From NCBI GenBank assembly GCA_943735955.1, contig CALSEQ010000041.1:125001-189000 (forward strand): DNA of 64,000 nt. Reading direction: 5' to 3'. Position numbers and translations under genes: made by a program. A model generated the notes under the pieces. That model made no database searches. It saw only the letters and a list, made by a program, of their open reading frames with translations, and was not told where the DNA came from. Shown piece by piece: positions 1 through 10,797 of the stretch (its first letter is position 1; the number at the start of each line of letters is the position of its first letter). Source of the stretch: Piscicola geometra. Its lineage: Eukaryota; Annelida; Clitellata; Hirudinida; Piscicolidae.

Positions 1-544
1 CTTCTTTCAAACTTCTTTTTTTCTCACATTTCAAGTCCGTTTAAATGCCCGCGTATAAAATGCCAGGCGGTTTCTCGGAAATCTCTACTACTATCACTAC
101 CACTTTTACTACTACTACTACTACTATCACCACCACTTTCACTGCTCTCACAATGCCCACCACCATCAACAACCCTGTGACAGATCAAGTCTGATTTGTT
201 TGAGATCGAGCTGGTGACGTCACACCTGTGATGCCATCATGTCATTCAGGGATGGGCGCTTATGCAAATGGCCGAAACATCATTATTTTTGTATATTACA
301 AATTATAATTATTCTAAAATATAATATTATTATAATGAAGATGAATCACTTATTGGTCTTTGGACAAATAATACTAAATGATGTTTCAAACAGTCTTTTG
401 AATATGTATCGAATGCTTCAACAATAAAATATTTTTCATAATTTATTTTTGGTTTTAACGACTTCAAATTGTTTTCTGCAAATGTGGTACCCTATCAACC
501 TAGTGGTCTTGGAGTGGTTCACAAGTAGCCAGGTTGTTAACGAC
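1..544. other. unannotated, no gene seen
   Basis: Holds a (TAC)n/(ACC)n-type simple stretch at about 88-140 and AT-rich sequence at 280-460. No splice-bounded coding stretch stood out on either strand. Confidence 0.6.
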
Positions 545-655
545 TCATGCCTTCTAAGCATAGGTGGTGGTTTCTAGCTCAGACGGTTGGTGCAATTGAA
601 AGTTCGAAGTGGCATGAAGCTCGTTCTGGTCTTACGTCACTATAATAATGCTATT
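545..655 (+). mobile_element. tRNA-derived SINE-like element, diverged
   Basis: A box-A-like TAGCTCAGACGG is followed by AAAGTTCGAAG and an end CACTATAATAATG. That end is the same as in the three SINE copies at 4.9, 15.0 and 25.6 kb, so this is probably a diverged or related family that shares the 3' tail. Confidence 0.5.
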
Positions 656-1088
656 ATTCTCAATGGCCTTTCAGTGCAATGCTGAGCTGAATACAGTGGA
701 GGCTTTTGGTCGCTCAAAGGTGCTGCCGTTTGGTCAGGCCTCTCCGAGTGTGGGCAGCTCTGGAATGGAGGCCAGTGGTAGGCAGCCGAGGCCTGCATTG
801 CGGCATCGAAGAGATACTCTCGTAGTTGTTTGAACTTGATCGTTCTTGTACGATAATCATTGTGGATGTGACATAGAAGATTCTCAAATGAACAGCTATT
901 GAATAAATACAAAATTAAATAGACAGTACACGTGCCATGTCGCATCAAACGCTGTACAAAAGTTTACGCACTCACACATTGTGTAGGTATGCACGTGAGG
1001 TCTGTGAAGAACACACAAACAATCAAATCACATCTTTAAGCATTCCTGTATATGATTTCTGTAAGTTATTCGTGACGTGCACTGTAAG

Positions 1089-1090
<2 letters not shown>
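656..1090. other. unannotated stretch with an open frame of doubtful meaning
   Basis: The minus strand carries a 102-codon frame (NDYRTRTIKFKQLREYLFDA, then HWPPFQSCPHSERPD). It has a protein-like composition but I do not recognise it. It may be a fragment of a repeat. Confidence 0.3.

Positions 1091-1147
<57 letters not shown>
1091..1147. repeat. (TG)n microsatellite
   Basis: Pure TG dinucleotide, about 28 units. Confidence 0.98.
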
Positions 1148-1150
<3 letters not shown>

Positions 1151-1410
1151 GCTTTACTGAATTCATGCGTATGTGTTGGTGTATGAATATAAATTTGGTC
1201 GACAGCAAAAATAGGATTGAGTAATTTGCAGATTCAGAGATGAATGCTGAGTGGCGGTGGTGCTTAAGTCAAACTGAAAAGATGGCATGGATGGATGGAT
1301 GGATGCATAACAAAAGGTTTAAGAGTTTGTAATGAGTGATTGATTGAGTGAGCTCGAGATAACAAAGTGTGATGATTATGAAGACCAGAATGATGATGAT
1401 GACTATGATG

Positions 1411-1530
1411 CCAAGCTGGCCTGAACAGATCAAGTCTGTTGCACTGTTGAGCTTGGCACATGCTCTGCAAGCAGGCACGCCAGCTGATGGTGTGGTGGTG
1501 CAAGGGGATGTTGGCGGAGTGTTGTGGAAG
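1411..1530 (+). CDS. candidate exon of an unidentified convergent gene
   Basis: A plus-strand open frame reads PSWPEQIKSVALLSLAHALQ, then AGTPADGVVVQGDVGGVLWK, ending at a usable donor (TGGAAG|GTATAT). It looks like amphipathic helices of an alpha-solenoid or helical-bundle protein. The same frame stays open to 1,710 (EWRDAVVQHANDAVQSSL...). I do not recognise the family. The start is approximate and coding status is uncertain. Confidence 0.3.
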
Positions 1531-1735
1531 GTATATGCATGCGTGCGTGAGTGGAGAGATGCTGTGGTACAACATGCCAATGATGCAGTGCAGTCTTCGT
1601 TGGTGAACATAATTGTACGATGGTCTGCAAATTTACAAGAAACATTGGCGCCTCAGGAAGTTTGTCAAGCGCTAAATGAGGTCATAAAAATAATGTCCTA
1701 TATACATATCTAATTTATTCGTATGCTTCCAATCA

Positions 1736-1740
<5 letters not shown>

Positions 1741-1774
<34 letters not shown>
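1741..1774. repeat. (TG)n microsatellite
   Basis: Pure TG dinucleotide, 17 units. Confidence 0.98.
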
Positions 1775-1777
<3 letters not shown>

Positions 1778-1959
1778 TTGAGCACATAAGTTAGTTGATC
1801 AAGGAAAAAGGAGCCGAGGTGTGGGAGGGTGGTGAGAGGGGATGGCGGACTGGCCTAAGAGACAGAGTGGGTATTCACATGGGTAGAGTATGGAAGGAAG
1901 GAGGTGGCTCGAAAAGATAATAAGGTAGATTGAAGATGAATAGATTTTTTCATAAATTA

Positions 1960-2262
1960 AAAAAAGATAAGAAGGAAAGAAAGAAAAGAAGAAAGAGAGA
2001 GAGAAGGGAAAAGAGAAAGAGAGAGAAGGAAAGAGATAGAAGAAAGGAGAAAGAGAGAGAAGGAAGAAGAAAGAGGGAGAAGGAAGGAGAAAGAGAGAAA
2101 AGGGAGAAGGAGAAAGAGAGAGAAGGAAGAAGGAGAAGGAGAAAGAGAGAGAAGGAAAGAGGAGAAAGAGAAAGAAGGAGAAAGAGAGAAAAGAAAGAAG
2201 GAGAAAGGGAGAGAAGGATGGAGAAAGAGAGGGAAGAATGGAGAAAGAAAGAGAAGGATGAC
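1960..2262. repeat. polypurine (GA-rich) tract
   Basis: About 300 bp of almost pure A/G on the plus strand, built from AGAAAGAGA, GAAGGA and GGAGAA words. It gives long open frames on both strands (Lys/Glu/Arg-rich on plus, Ser/Leu/Phe-rich on minus), which are artefacts of the composition. Confidence 0.95.
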
Positions 2263-2525
2263 GAAGGCGCTCTCGAAGGGCACGTGTATGCAGTTGTGGC
2301 TGGCATGAAGGTAATAATGATGAGTGTGATGATGATGATTGTATTTATATAGCGCTATAAAAGTCTGAAGGCGCTTGAGAGTGGAACTGACGTCATCGTG
2401 CCCAAAAGGCCTGGAGGAGAACGTCAGCGAGGAAGCAAAGGTGCATGTCGCTAGATGGCGTGTGCGGCAGATGCATGCGCGGAACTGATTGATGCTTGAA
2501 TATGTTGTCTTCTTGTGTGAAGCAG

Positions 2526-2626
2526 CAACGAAAGTAATACAAGTGGCAATGCTAGAGAAGAATACACTGAGTGAGGCAGGCTTGCAAAAGTTTCAAAATG
2601 ACTGCATGATAGTAGTGTGCGCCGTG
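2526..2626 (+). CDS. candidate exon of the same unidentified convergent gene
   Basis: Acceptor GTGAAGCAG|CA at 2,526 and donor GCCGTG|GTGAGT enclose TKVIQVAMLEKNTLSEAGLQ then KFQNDCMIVVCAV. The pattern (helix, 'LSxxGLQxFxxD', helix) recalls C-terminal helical bundles of tethering-complex (exocyst/COG/RINT1-type) subunits, but that is only a resemblance. Other possible pieces are ALEGHVYAVVAGMK ending at 2,310 and a short Ser-rich end before 2,900. Confidence 0.35.
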
Positions 2627-2909
2627 GTGAGTGTGGTAGGGTTGGGTGAGAGCTGCATGAAAACTGCACAGAGGCTCAGTGAGAGAAGGATGGAGAGATG
2701 GAGAGAGAGAGGAATGGAGAGAGGCTTGCAGCAAGGACAACTGGTCAGCTACTAATGAGAAGGCATGCATGCACCAGTTGAAGTCACATGTGGCCATAAT
2801 ACAAACTACTTTCGCCCATTCTCAGTCCCCATCATATTCATCATCATCATCATCACCTTTAGTCTTTATGGAAGTACATGAATATTGTTGTAGTTGTTGA
2901 AATGTACAC

Positions 2910-2915
2910 AATAAA
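2910..2915 (+). terminator. possible polyadenylation signal AATAAA (plus strand)
   Basis: A canonical hexamer on the plus strand about 280 bp after the candidate exon at 2,526-2,626 and about 200 bp from the MED13 stop codon on the other strand. It supports a tail-to-tail arrangement of the two genes, but single hexamers are common by chance. Confidence 0.35.
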
Positions 2916-3059
2916 TATAATGATGGCGATATACAATGAAGAAGACAATTTGTACAATCGTGAAAATCAATTGCATCAACAACAACAACAACAGCCTCTC
3001 CACCCAGCATATACAAAACTGAAACTAAGCCTTTAGGTAAGGACCAAGATGCTAACGGA

Positions 3060-3122
3060 ATCATCATCATGACCATGGAAGATCATCATCATGACCATGG
3101 AAGATCATCATCATCATCATGA
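3060..3122. repeat. (ATC)n with a doubled ATGACCATGGAAG block
   Basis: ATCATCATC runs surround two copies of GACCATGGAAGATCATCATC just beyond the MED13 stop codon, within the presumed 3' UTR. Confidence 0.85.
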
Positions 3123-3258
3123 GAAACAGATGAATTCGTGGATGCCGTGGTAGAGTTGCATGAGGACGAGCATGTGGACGGGCAGGCAAGAGCGTCTGTC
3201 GTTGGTGCAAGGGTCGATGGTGAGCCACGACAAGGCGTTGTAAGTCTCCAGCAAGTAT
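3117..3258 (-). CDS. MED13: MED13 last exon and stop codon
   Basis: Acceptor CGATGCAG|A at 3,258; the stop TGA occupies 3,119-3,117. Reads [20 protein letters not shown], then [20 protein letters not shown] and EFICFS. This is the canonical MED13 C-terminus (vertebrate [18 protein letters not shown] and SCLPVHFVVLTQLY). The frame is hidden between longer spurious frames made by the flanking repeats. No AATAAA on the minus strand is evident close downstream, so the 3' UTR end is unplaced. Confidence 0.97.
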
Positions 3259-3261
3259 CTG

Positions 3262-3690
3262 CATCGTGTGTCGTGTGTCGTGTGTGGGGTGGCATGTGTG
3301 GGGTGTTATGGGTGGTGTGGTATGTGGTGTTATGTGTGGTGTGGCATGTGTGGTGTGTGTTGTGTGTGGTGGTGTGTGTGGTAGGGTATGTGTGGTGGTG
3401 TGTGTGGTAGAGTATGTGTGGTGTGTGTGGTGTGGTGTGTGTGGTGTGTGTGGTGTGTGTTGTGTGGTGTGTGTGGTGTGGTATGTGTGTGTGTGTGGTG
3501 GTGTGTGTGGTAGGGTATGTAGTGATGTGGTGTGGCATGTAATGTGGTGTGGTATAGTGGTGATGTGGTGTGGTGTGAAGTGGTATAGTGGTGATTTGGT
3601 GTAGTGTGGTAGGTGGTAAAGTGGTGATGTGGTAGGTGGTGGTATGTGTGGTGTGGTATGTGTAGTGATGTGATGTGGCAGGTGGTAGTA
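3262..3690. repeat. GTGTGGT minisatellite, MED13 last intron
   Basis: An irregular array of GTGTGGT, GTGGTGTGTGTGGTA and related words, almost free of C on the plus strand, so the MED13 sense strand is almost free of G. It starts 3 bp upstream of the acceptor of the last exon. Confidence 0.93.
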
Positions 3691-4940
3691 TGAGGATCTT
3701 ACTAGGGGGGGAGGAGCATAACTAATTTTTTATGTCAAAAATAACGTCCCCCCCACCCGCGATTGAAAAAAAAACACACAAAATGGGAGATGTTAAACCT
3801 TTTATTCACTAGAAAATCACATTTCTTCAAACTTTTTTGTTTTTATATATATTTTAATTTTTCTTGGTTGATACTTTCATTTTCAAATTTTTTAAACTTC
3901 TTCATTTTCAGTGGAAGGATCATTTTTTGATTTCAACAGACATAAAAGTTTAAGTCTTTTCGCTTTTTTCTATAAACCAAATTTTTTAAAATTTTTGGTT
4001 AAAAAAAATTTAGTTTCCTTTTTTTTACTCTAGTTAAGTTTGACTGTTTTTTTTGTTTGACCCGTTGCTTTGAAGCCTCCGTAAGACGGGATCTGTCCAT
4101 CTCTAGGCTGCTGGCTCTTTTATAGGATGATGGATCTACTGACTGCATTCAATTTACTAGTTTCTTTAGTCTATGGTTCACCTTACCACACTGCCTCTCC
4201 ATTCCAAGGTGGTGAACAAAAAAGTCATCGATTTCAGAAGCCTGCTCACGGGTACTTCATAGGTAAAAACCCCAGAAGAACAACTTGAAACAGGGAGGTT
4301 CCACAACTTTTCTTACTAGACAGCCTTGGCGATTGTTTATCTGTGGGTTCTAGCTTGAGAACTCAGTGAGATCATTAAAGGGGTGAATAGGAATTGTTGT
4401 TGCCTCGGAAAAAAACCGAATTAGCCCACTGGATCCCATTATTTACTCAAGGTAGAGAAGAAACTCATTGAATCGGTTCCAGGGTTTGGCTGAGCTCAGG
4501 AGCCACCAGCTGAAGACACATGTCAAGTGCATGTCAAACTACACTTTTATTTTTTCTCTAAACGTTTATTCTCACCATAAAACTTCGTAAAACCTGATAT
4601 ATCTTTATATCCGTTTCAACTAATTGCGGAATTTTATTCATGCCACTGCTGAAGCCCAGTGTAGTGTGGGCGGCACAAATATTTTTTTATAATATTTATA
4701 ATATTAGATTATTTAAAGTATTAAATTAAGTAGCCTTATTATCGTAAAATTTGAGTTCTTTAAATTATCTAATGATTTCTTTTTACTTGAAAACGCTGAA
4801 GCTTAAGCCTAAATCTTCGATTTAGTTTTTTGGGTGTGGGGAGAGGGGGGGTTTTATCAAAAGTACCAACTTCCATAATTAAATATTCATGAAATAATCT
4901 AGTGAACCATATTCCAAGTGGGCGGAACGGGTAGGTGAGT
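3691..4940. other. last-intron remainder, no gene seen
   Basis: AT-rich with many T/A homopolymers to about 4,060, then mixed sequence without a recognisable frame. At 4,919-4,940 it holds a partial duplicate (GGGCGGAACGGGTAGGTGAG) of the head of the adjoining SINE. Confidence 0.6.
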
Positions 4941-5123
4941 GGGCGAACGGGTAGCTGAGTCGGCAACGACTCTCGGCTTGACCAATAATGAAAGGTCCTA
5001 GGTTCAAGTGCAACCAATGCCCTAGTAACCCAAAGGGACAAATAAAAATATGCAGCCTAAGTGGCCTGGAAGCCCGTTCGGGTTATACGCCACTATATTA
5101 ATGCTCTTCATTATTATTATTAA
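4941..5123 (+). mobile_element. tRNA-derived SINE, copy A (full length)
   Basis: Box A TAGCTGAGTCGG, box-B-like GGTTCAAGTGC, a body with GCAGCCTAAGTGGCCTGGAA and GTTATACGCCACTATA, then a TTA-rich tail. Near-identical copies at about 15.0 and 25.6 kb prove a dispersed family. Pol III promoter boxes are inferred from consensus. Confidence 0.85.
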
Positions 5124-5125
5124 TT

Positions 5126-5138
5126 CCCCCCCCCCCCC
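5126..5138. repeat. C13 homopolymer
   Basis: A run of 13 C directly after the SINE tail, in an intron about 50 bp downstream (gene sense) of the donor at 5,186. Confidence 0.97.
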
Positions 5139-5185
5139 TCCCTAATCTAATATTAAAACGATTGAAAGGACAGCAAGCAAGGCAC

Positions 5186-5307
5186 CTGAGGACGTCGCAC
5201 GTGAGGTAGGAGTCGAGAGGGTGGGAAGTCTTCTTGTGGCTGGAGGAGTGGTGGATCAGGTCGTCTTGGTTCTGCTGCACTGAAGGCGAGTGCAGGTGCA
5301 GAGAGGC
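5186..5307 (-). CDS. MED13: MED13 exon with HPLDS..T.DVLR motif
   Basis: Acceptor CCACTGCAG|G at 5,307, donor CCTCAG|GTGCCT at 5,186; 122 nt, phase 0 to 2. Encodes ASLHLHSPSVQQNQDDLIHH and KKTSHPLDSYLTCDVLR, matching vertebrate ASLHHHI... and HPLDSKTTSDVLRFVLEQY. The Arg codon is split across the last intron. Confidence 0.97.
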
Positions 5308-5405
5308 CTGCAGTGGTGGTTTAGAAAAAGATGATGATTCAGAATACAGAAAGAAGTGATGTTGAAGACAACTATCAAATCTTCCTGAAGCTTCAATGAA
5401 ACAAC

Positions 5406-5795
5406 CTTAAAGCAGACAGGAAGGTAGTTCTTGCGGTGTGGACACGAAGACCAGAACCACTGAGGCAGGGGGCCTGGAGGGGCTGTCGACACGTAGAAGC
5501 CCATGGCCTGCGGTTGCTGCAGCAGGTTCGATGAGTTGCTCTCCTCCAACTCAAGGGAGGCGATCGTCGATGCAGCAGCGCCTGACCTGTTCTGCTGCGA
5601 AGAGGGGTCAACCGAAGCAGTGTCGAAGTGGTTGTTGTTGTGCGAGTCGTCGTCTAGTCGGTCGTCCAGGTTGAACCAGAAGTCGTTGATCATCTCGGGA
5701 TCTTCTGGCTCGATGCCGTTCAGAAGTTCCTCTTCGTTGAGAAGTTCGTTCGTCGAGAAGTCCATGTGCGTGTCTGACGTGTTGCTGTCTGTTGC
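5406..5795 (-). CDS. MED13: MED13 exon with LPQWFWSSCP motif
   Basis: Acceptor CTGCACAG|G at 5,795, donor CTTTAAG|GTTGTT at 5,406; 390 nt, phase 0 to 0. Encodes ATDSNTSDTHMDFSTNELLN, an acidic segment (EPEDPEMINDFWFNLDDR), then QAMGFYVSTAPPGPLPQWFW and SSCPHRKNYLPVCFK. Matches the LGYFVSTA...LPQWFWSSCP block near the MED13 C-terminus. Confidence 0.97.
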
Positions 5796-6031
5796 CTGTG
5801 CAGTGGTGGGAGGTGGGTGAGGTGCAGAAGGTTGGAAAGGTAGAGCAGGCAGCGGAGGTTGGGGAGGGAGATCTGCTGTCAGAAGAGGCTCAAAGTGGCA
5901 TTGTCAATAACAAGCATTGCTTTGGTGATCTCAAGAGTTCGTATTAAGTATTGGATCATGCTATAATTTGAAGTCTAGAAATAAGTACAACTTTGAAGAA
6001 GCAGGCCCTGCAAAAGACGCAAAAAGCAAAA

Positions 6032-6172
<141 letters not shown>

Positions 6173-6177
6173 AGTAC

Positions 6178-7143
6178 CTGTGCAGTGGCGGAGGTGGGGT
6201 AGACGAGGATGTGTGAGCAGGAGGCGTCTCGCGGAGTGCTCAACTGCCTCTTGCTGCTCTGACTCTCCTCCTTCTTCACCGAGTCCAACATGATGTGGAT
6301 GAAGGGATGCACTTCAGTCGACACCAGACACGCACTCAAGATGCTGGGACACTGGCTGAAGAGGGAGGAGGAAGAGGTGGTGGAGGAGTTAGAAGAAGAA
6401 GAGGTGGTGTTGTTGTTGCACGAGAGACACATCTTCTTGAGCTGCTGACTGCTGGCCAGGAGGTTCTTTTTGCTGAGGATGGTCGACCAGCCCTTCAACT
6501 CGCCATGCCCCAACCGACCATACCTGCCGATGACCAGTCTCCAGGAGCGGGTGGTGGTCGAGACGACGCCCATGACGAACTCCCACATCTTGTGCAGGGC
6601 GTACCTGCGCACTGTGGCCTTCCTCCTCAGTCGCCTATTCGCCACTTCGATGTTGATGCACGTCGTCTCGAGCAGTTCTCCCGTGTTGTCGACCACCGAG
6701 GCGAGTAAAAAGCGCTGGTCGTGGCTGAGGCAGTAGGCACACAGGAGGATGCCACTCTTCTCCACGTGCTCCTTCCAGTTCTCGTGCTGCAGGATGGAGG
6801 AGACCTGGCAGTAGGCAGGGGCAAGCACGAAGGGAGGACAGTAGAGACTCGACGTGAAGATGCTGCCCTGGCTCAACTTTATGTTGTTCAAGTAGATCGG
6901 TGATTCTGTGTGGCTGTTGTGGAGTACCAGTTGTTGTTGTAATTGTTGTTGTTGCAGTTGTTGCGAGACGCGTTTGATTTGGTTGTTTGCGGAGAAGGCG
7001 GGTCCGAAGCTGGTGAGCGTCCTGCCCAGCACCTGGTGCCTGAGCTGCCTCCTGCACGCTGCGTACACCGAGAAGCTGAGGTTCTTCAGGTGCTGGTTGC
7101 TCTGGTGCTGGCACGGATTGAGGAGATTCTTCTGTGGGATGAT
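6178..7143 (-). CDS. MED13: MED13 large exon, PIWI-like core
   Basis: Acceptor CTGCTGCAG|A at 7,143, donor GCACAG|GTACTT at 6,178; 966 nt (322 codons), phase 0 to 0. Motifs in order: LKNLSFSVYAACRRQL, a Gln-rich insert, SPIYLNNIKLSQGS, YCPPFVLAPA, LCAYCLSHDQRFLLASVVDN, TGELLETTCINIEVANR, KATVRRYALHKMWEFVMG, SWRLVIGRYGRLGHGELKGW, CPSILSACLVSTE and DASCSHILVYPTSATAQ. These are the MedPIWI signature blocks of MED13. A (CA)n tract begins a few bases past the donor. Confidence 0.98.
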
Positions 7144-7672
7144 CTGCAGCAGGATGTTTTAGTGAGGTGAGAAGTGCTTTCTGAAGGATAACAGTTTCAA
7201 GAACTATTCTCAGTGCCGATGTGAACTAGCTATCTTGTTTAACTTGAACATTACTTGAGACTATTCTACAGTAGAAACAACATTAACAAGACAATACAAT
7301 ACAACGACGACTGTTATTAACGTGGCGTAAACCCGGTCGGGCTTCAAGACCACTTGGTTATGGAAAATTGGATAATAATATTAATAAAGATAGATCAATA
7401 AATGGTAAGTATAGGTAAAGTAAATTATTGAAATTTAACAATATAATCATTTATATACATATATATATTTTAAAGATTGAACTGAAATAATAATAACAAT
7501 AAATTTAAGATAAGAGTATATATCTATATTATATTATTATTATGATTTATTTTACAATTATTATTGATCGTATATATATCAATATATATTTATATATATA
7601 TAATATTATTATTATTATTTATTTTACAATTATTATTGACCATTAGTATAGATATAAAAAAGGATGAAATTA
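7144..7672. other. AT-rich intron sequence
   Basis: Very AT-rich from 7,380 (TATATA and ATTATTATT runs). A segment near 7,318-7,370 (GTGGCGTAAACCCGGTCGGG) resembles the SINE 3' part in inverted orientation. No gene. Confidence 0.65.
7318..7370 (-). mobile_element. SINE 3'-end fragment, inverted
   Basis: Reverse-complement similarity to the SINE tail (GGCCTGGAAGCCCGTTCGGG...TATACGCCAC): here ACGTGGCGTAAACCCGGTCG and GGCTTCAAGACCACTT. A similar stub lies at 20,689-20,716. Confidence 0.45.
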
Positions 7673-10120
7673 GGAAGCAAGAAATTGATTAATGGAAAAT
7701 GAGCAGTAAATTTGTAAGTTATTGTGATCGGTCGAACAAGTACGTTTTCAGGGAACGGCTGAATGTCGCGGTCGAGCTCGGGGATCTGAGTCTATTGGGA
7801 ATACTATTCCAAAGAGTCGGCGCTGCAACAAAAAGCTTCCTGCACCTGCATACTTTAGTTTATAGCTCTGTGGAACTACATCTCTTGACCTGGCCAATGT
7901 TCTCAGTGAATCATTGGTCAATAACCACCTTATGAATCGTATTCGGCGTAAAGAAGCAAAGCAGGTTTGAGTCATCTTGTTGATGTGTGTCGTCATGGTC
8001 AGGTCTTTGTCGAGAAATTCTTTCCAAATCTCCAGTGTACAAAGAGAACAGTAAAGGACCAAGGACTGAACCTTGGGGGACTCCTACAGCGGAAACCGAC
8101 ATTGTCGATTTTGTCCCACTCCAGCGGATGTCAAAACATCTGTCATTTAAGTAGTCCTTAAACCATTCTAACGCAGTCAGAGAAACCATAGGAGATGTGC
8201 AGTCTTCGGAGCAATGTTGCGTGATCTACCAGATCGAAAGCTGCTGATAGATCTAGCAACACTAACAATGTAGGCTTACCGTCATCTGCTGCTCTAAGGA
8301 TGTCTGTAAAGACTTTGGTTATGGCAGTTTCTGTCGAATGATGACGACGGTAGGCTGACTGCAAGGGAAGGAAAAGATGAAATTCTGCGAAGTAGTTGAC
8401 TACTCTGTGGAGAACCAATCTTTCCATGAGTTTGGACAACACCCTCAAGTTTGAAATAGGCCTGTAGGACGAAGTTTCAGTGAGTTTAAGACTCGGCTTC
8501 TTAAGCAGTGGCGTGATGTAGGCCGACTTGAAAGACTTCGGAACCCTGCCTGCCGAAAAAGACCTGTTGAATAAGCTCACTGAAAAAGGAGCAATTATTC
8601 CAGATATCTCCTTCAACAGCCATGTAGGAACCGGGTCATTCGAGCACTACTTATTTGGAAGCCCTTGAATAGCTCTGACTACTTCTTCATCGTCGACAAT
8701 GCTGAACCCATTCAAACTGAGCCCGTGCTCGCAAAACGAAAATGTTGGGTCATCTTGGGCATTGATTGACCTTCTCGCCAGCACAACTTTCCCTGTGAGG
8801 TATGCGTGATAGTCATCGGCACTGATGACTGAGACTGGCGACGTCTTATTTCTGCCCGCGATGCTGTTTGTGAGTTTCCAAGTATCAGCTGTCTTCCCTT
8901 TGGATTGAGAAAGCTTCAAGTTCCAGAACTGCTCTCGCTTACGTCTGCATATACTCTTGTAAACTTTCAACTGCTTGACCCAGGCAGTACGTGCTTGCTC
9001 ATTTTTTGACTTACTGTAGCTTCTCTCAAAACTTCTCTTAAGGCGTTTAGAGGCGCGACACTCATGGTCAAACCAGGGGTCCGAAGGCCTCTGGTGCACT
9101 CTAACAGTCTTAAAAGGAATCAACTCATCGAGAATGCTAGTCAAAGTGGAGCTGTAGAGGTCAGCAGCTGTGTCTAAATCAAGGTCAGTGCTAGACGAGA
9201 GTGGAGACACTCGAACCTGTTGAGCAAACTCTGTTCTATCTACTAGAAGTTTTTTTGTACACAAGAGGGGCTTGGCCAGTTGACACTTGCAGACCAAAAG
9301 TTTGTGGTCAGAAAAGCCTACCTCAAAAGAGTCAACATCAAGACTCTTTCTCGAGACAACAACATCAAGCCACCCTCCATGTCTATGGGTTGGTTGGTTG
9401 ACTGATGTCTGGGAACCATGAGAGCTCAGGATATTCTGAAACGTCTGAGTATCGTTATCACTTGGATTTTCAAGGTGGAGGTTGAAATCTCCCAGGATTA
9501 ATACTTCTTCACTGTATGTGGGCAAGGTGCTCATGATTTCATTGAAATCCTTGAAGAACACACTAGAAGCTTAACCTGTTCGATAAACAAGTAAACCAAT
9601 GACCGCCCTTGAACCAGAAGTGATCCTGACACAAAGATGCTCGAGTCTTGAGGACTGAACTTCTGTGTCCAATGGTGCAACTTGGAATCCAGAGTCAGCC
9701 ACGACTGCAACTCCCCTGTGGTTAACTGTATTGGAGAGTCTGGGCCTTGATCTTTCGACCACTACCAAGCCCTCCTGCCGAAGTCGGCTGATACAGACTG
9801 ACTCAGAATCATGCCAAGTTTCAACCAGAAACAGTCCGTCTATCTTGTACTCTTTCATGGTCTCCAGAATATCATCCACCTTATTGTGGAGAGACCTAGT
9901 GTTGAGTAGGCCCAGCACGACTGGAGGCCCACTCTTCTAGCATTTGTGCCGATCAACTTTCTCATGGACAACTGGCTCATGGTTTCTGAGAGCGTGCCGG
10001 CTTTGGCGTTCCTTTACAAGTTTTCCGCCTCGTCTACCACGATAATGCCAATGCTGGCGGTGCCTTGCCAATCCTAGTCTGTTGATGGTCACTCTAGCCT
10101 CTGCACTAAGCTCCCCATTA
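7673..10120 (-). mobile_element. CR1/Jockey-like LINE, copy 1, decayed with internal deletions
   Basis: Reading right to left: an N-terminal piece (RVTINRLGLARHRQHWHYRG), an AP-type endonuclease (LLNTRSLHNK, FLVETWH, LILGDFNLHL, FSDHKLLV) and a reverse transcriptase (SSYRPISNLRVLSKLMERLV, LQSAYRRHHSTETAI, LLDLSAAFDLVDH, GVPQGSVLGPLLFSLYTGDL). In-frame stops interrupt it at about 9,938, 9,566 and 8,648, with a small frame change near 8,177. Compared with copy 2 it lacks about 285 bp at about 8,015 (the segment with the catalytic YADD) and about 296 bp at about 7,895. Its 3' end (AGAAATTGATTAATG, reversed) is shared with copy 2. Not functional. Confidence 0.9.
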
Positions 10121-10797
10121 TTGTTATTATTAAATTGTAAAAAAAATTCTTTTGAATAAATTTGCATAGGATAGAACAATAATAATAATAATAAAATAGT
10201 TTAGAGACTAAAAAGAGCAGTGTTATGTTAGGTGAAACTATGGGAAAGGATTTTAGATTTTGTTAGAGAAATTAATATAATGGGAAAAAGAAAATTTGTA
10301 ATTAAATAGGTTTTAATCAACTCACCGGTCTTTGATTGACACAATATATAGTTAAATTAAATCAATTTAACTTACCGGCAGGTTGATAACAAACAACTAT
10401 TTATATATATAAAAACTCGTAAATACCAAATTTACCTAAACATGAATAGAAATAATTAATCTAAGCTAATTTTTAAAAAATATTATCTTAAAAATATGTA
10501 ATTTACGAATAAAAAGGTCTAAAACTTGTCAAATTTAAAAGGCAACCGTATTGGCATATATATAAAATATATTAACAAATCATTTCTATAGCGCACCATC
10601 ACACCAAAGATGTGAACTTTAAGACACTGGAACGCGTTGAAAACCACACTGAAAATGCTAGACTGCAACCACCTCAGCCACCAGAGAACAACCACAGCCT
10701 CTAACTTACAACCGCAACCACTATCAACCACAAATTTACAACCACAACCAGCTCTTAAAACAACCCCATCAAACAACACCACAATAGGCATACAGAC
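10121..10797. other. AT-rich intron sequence
   Basis: Contains an (AAT)n stretch at 10,180-10,195 and AT-rich sequence to about 10,560. The part at 10,640-10,790 is CAACCAC-rich on the plus strand. A long minus-strand open frame crossing this part is not needed for MED13 because the donor at 10,798 fits. No gene. Confidence 0.6.

Noticed and set aside
1930..2352. 140-codon Lys/Glu/Arg-rich protein
   Set aside because: Pure product of the polypurine tract; no splice or homology support, and the opposite strand is equally open.
4769..5041. A 90-codon minus-strand protein
   Set aside because: Mostly the antisense of SINE copy A.
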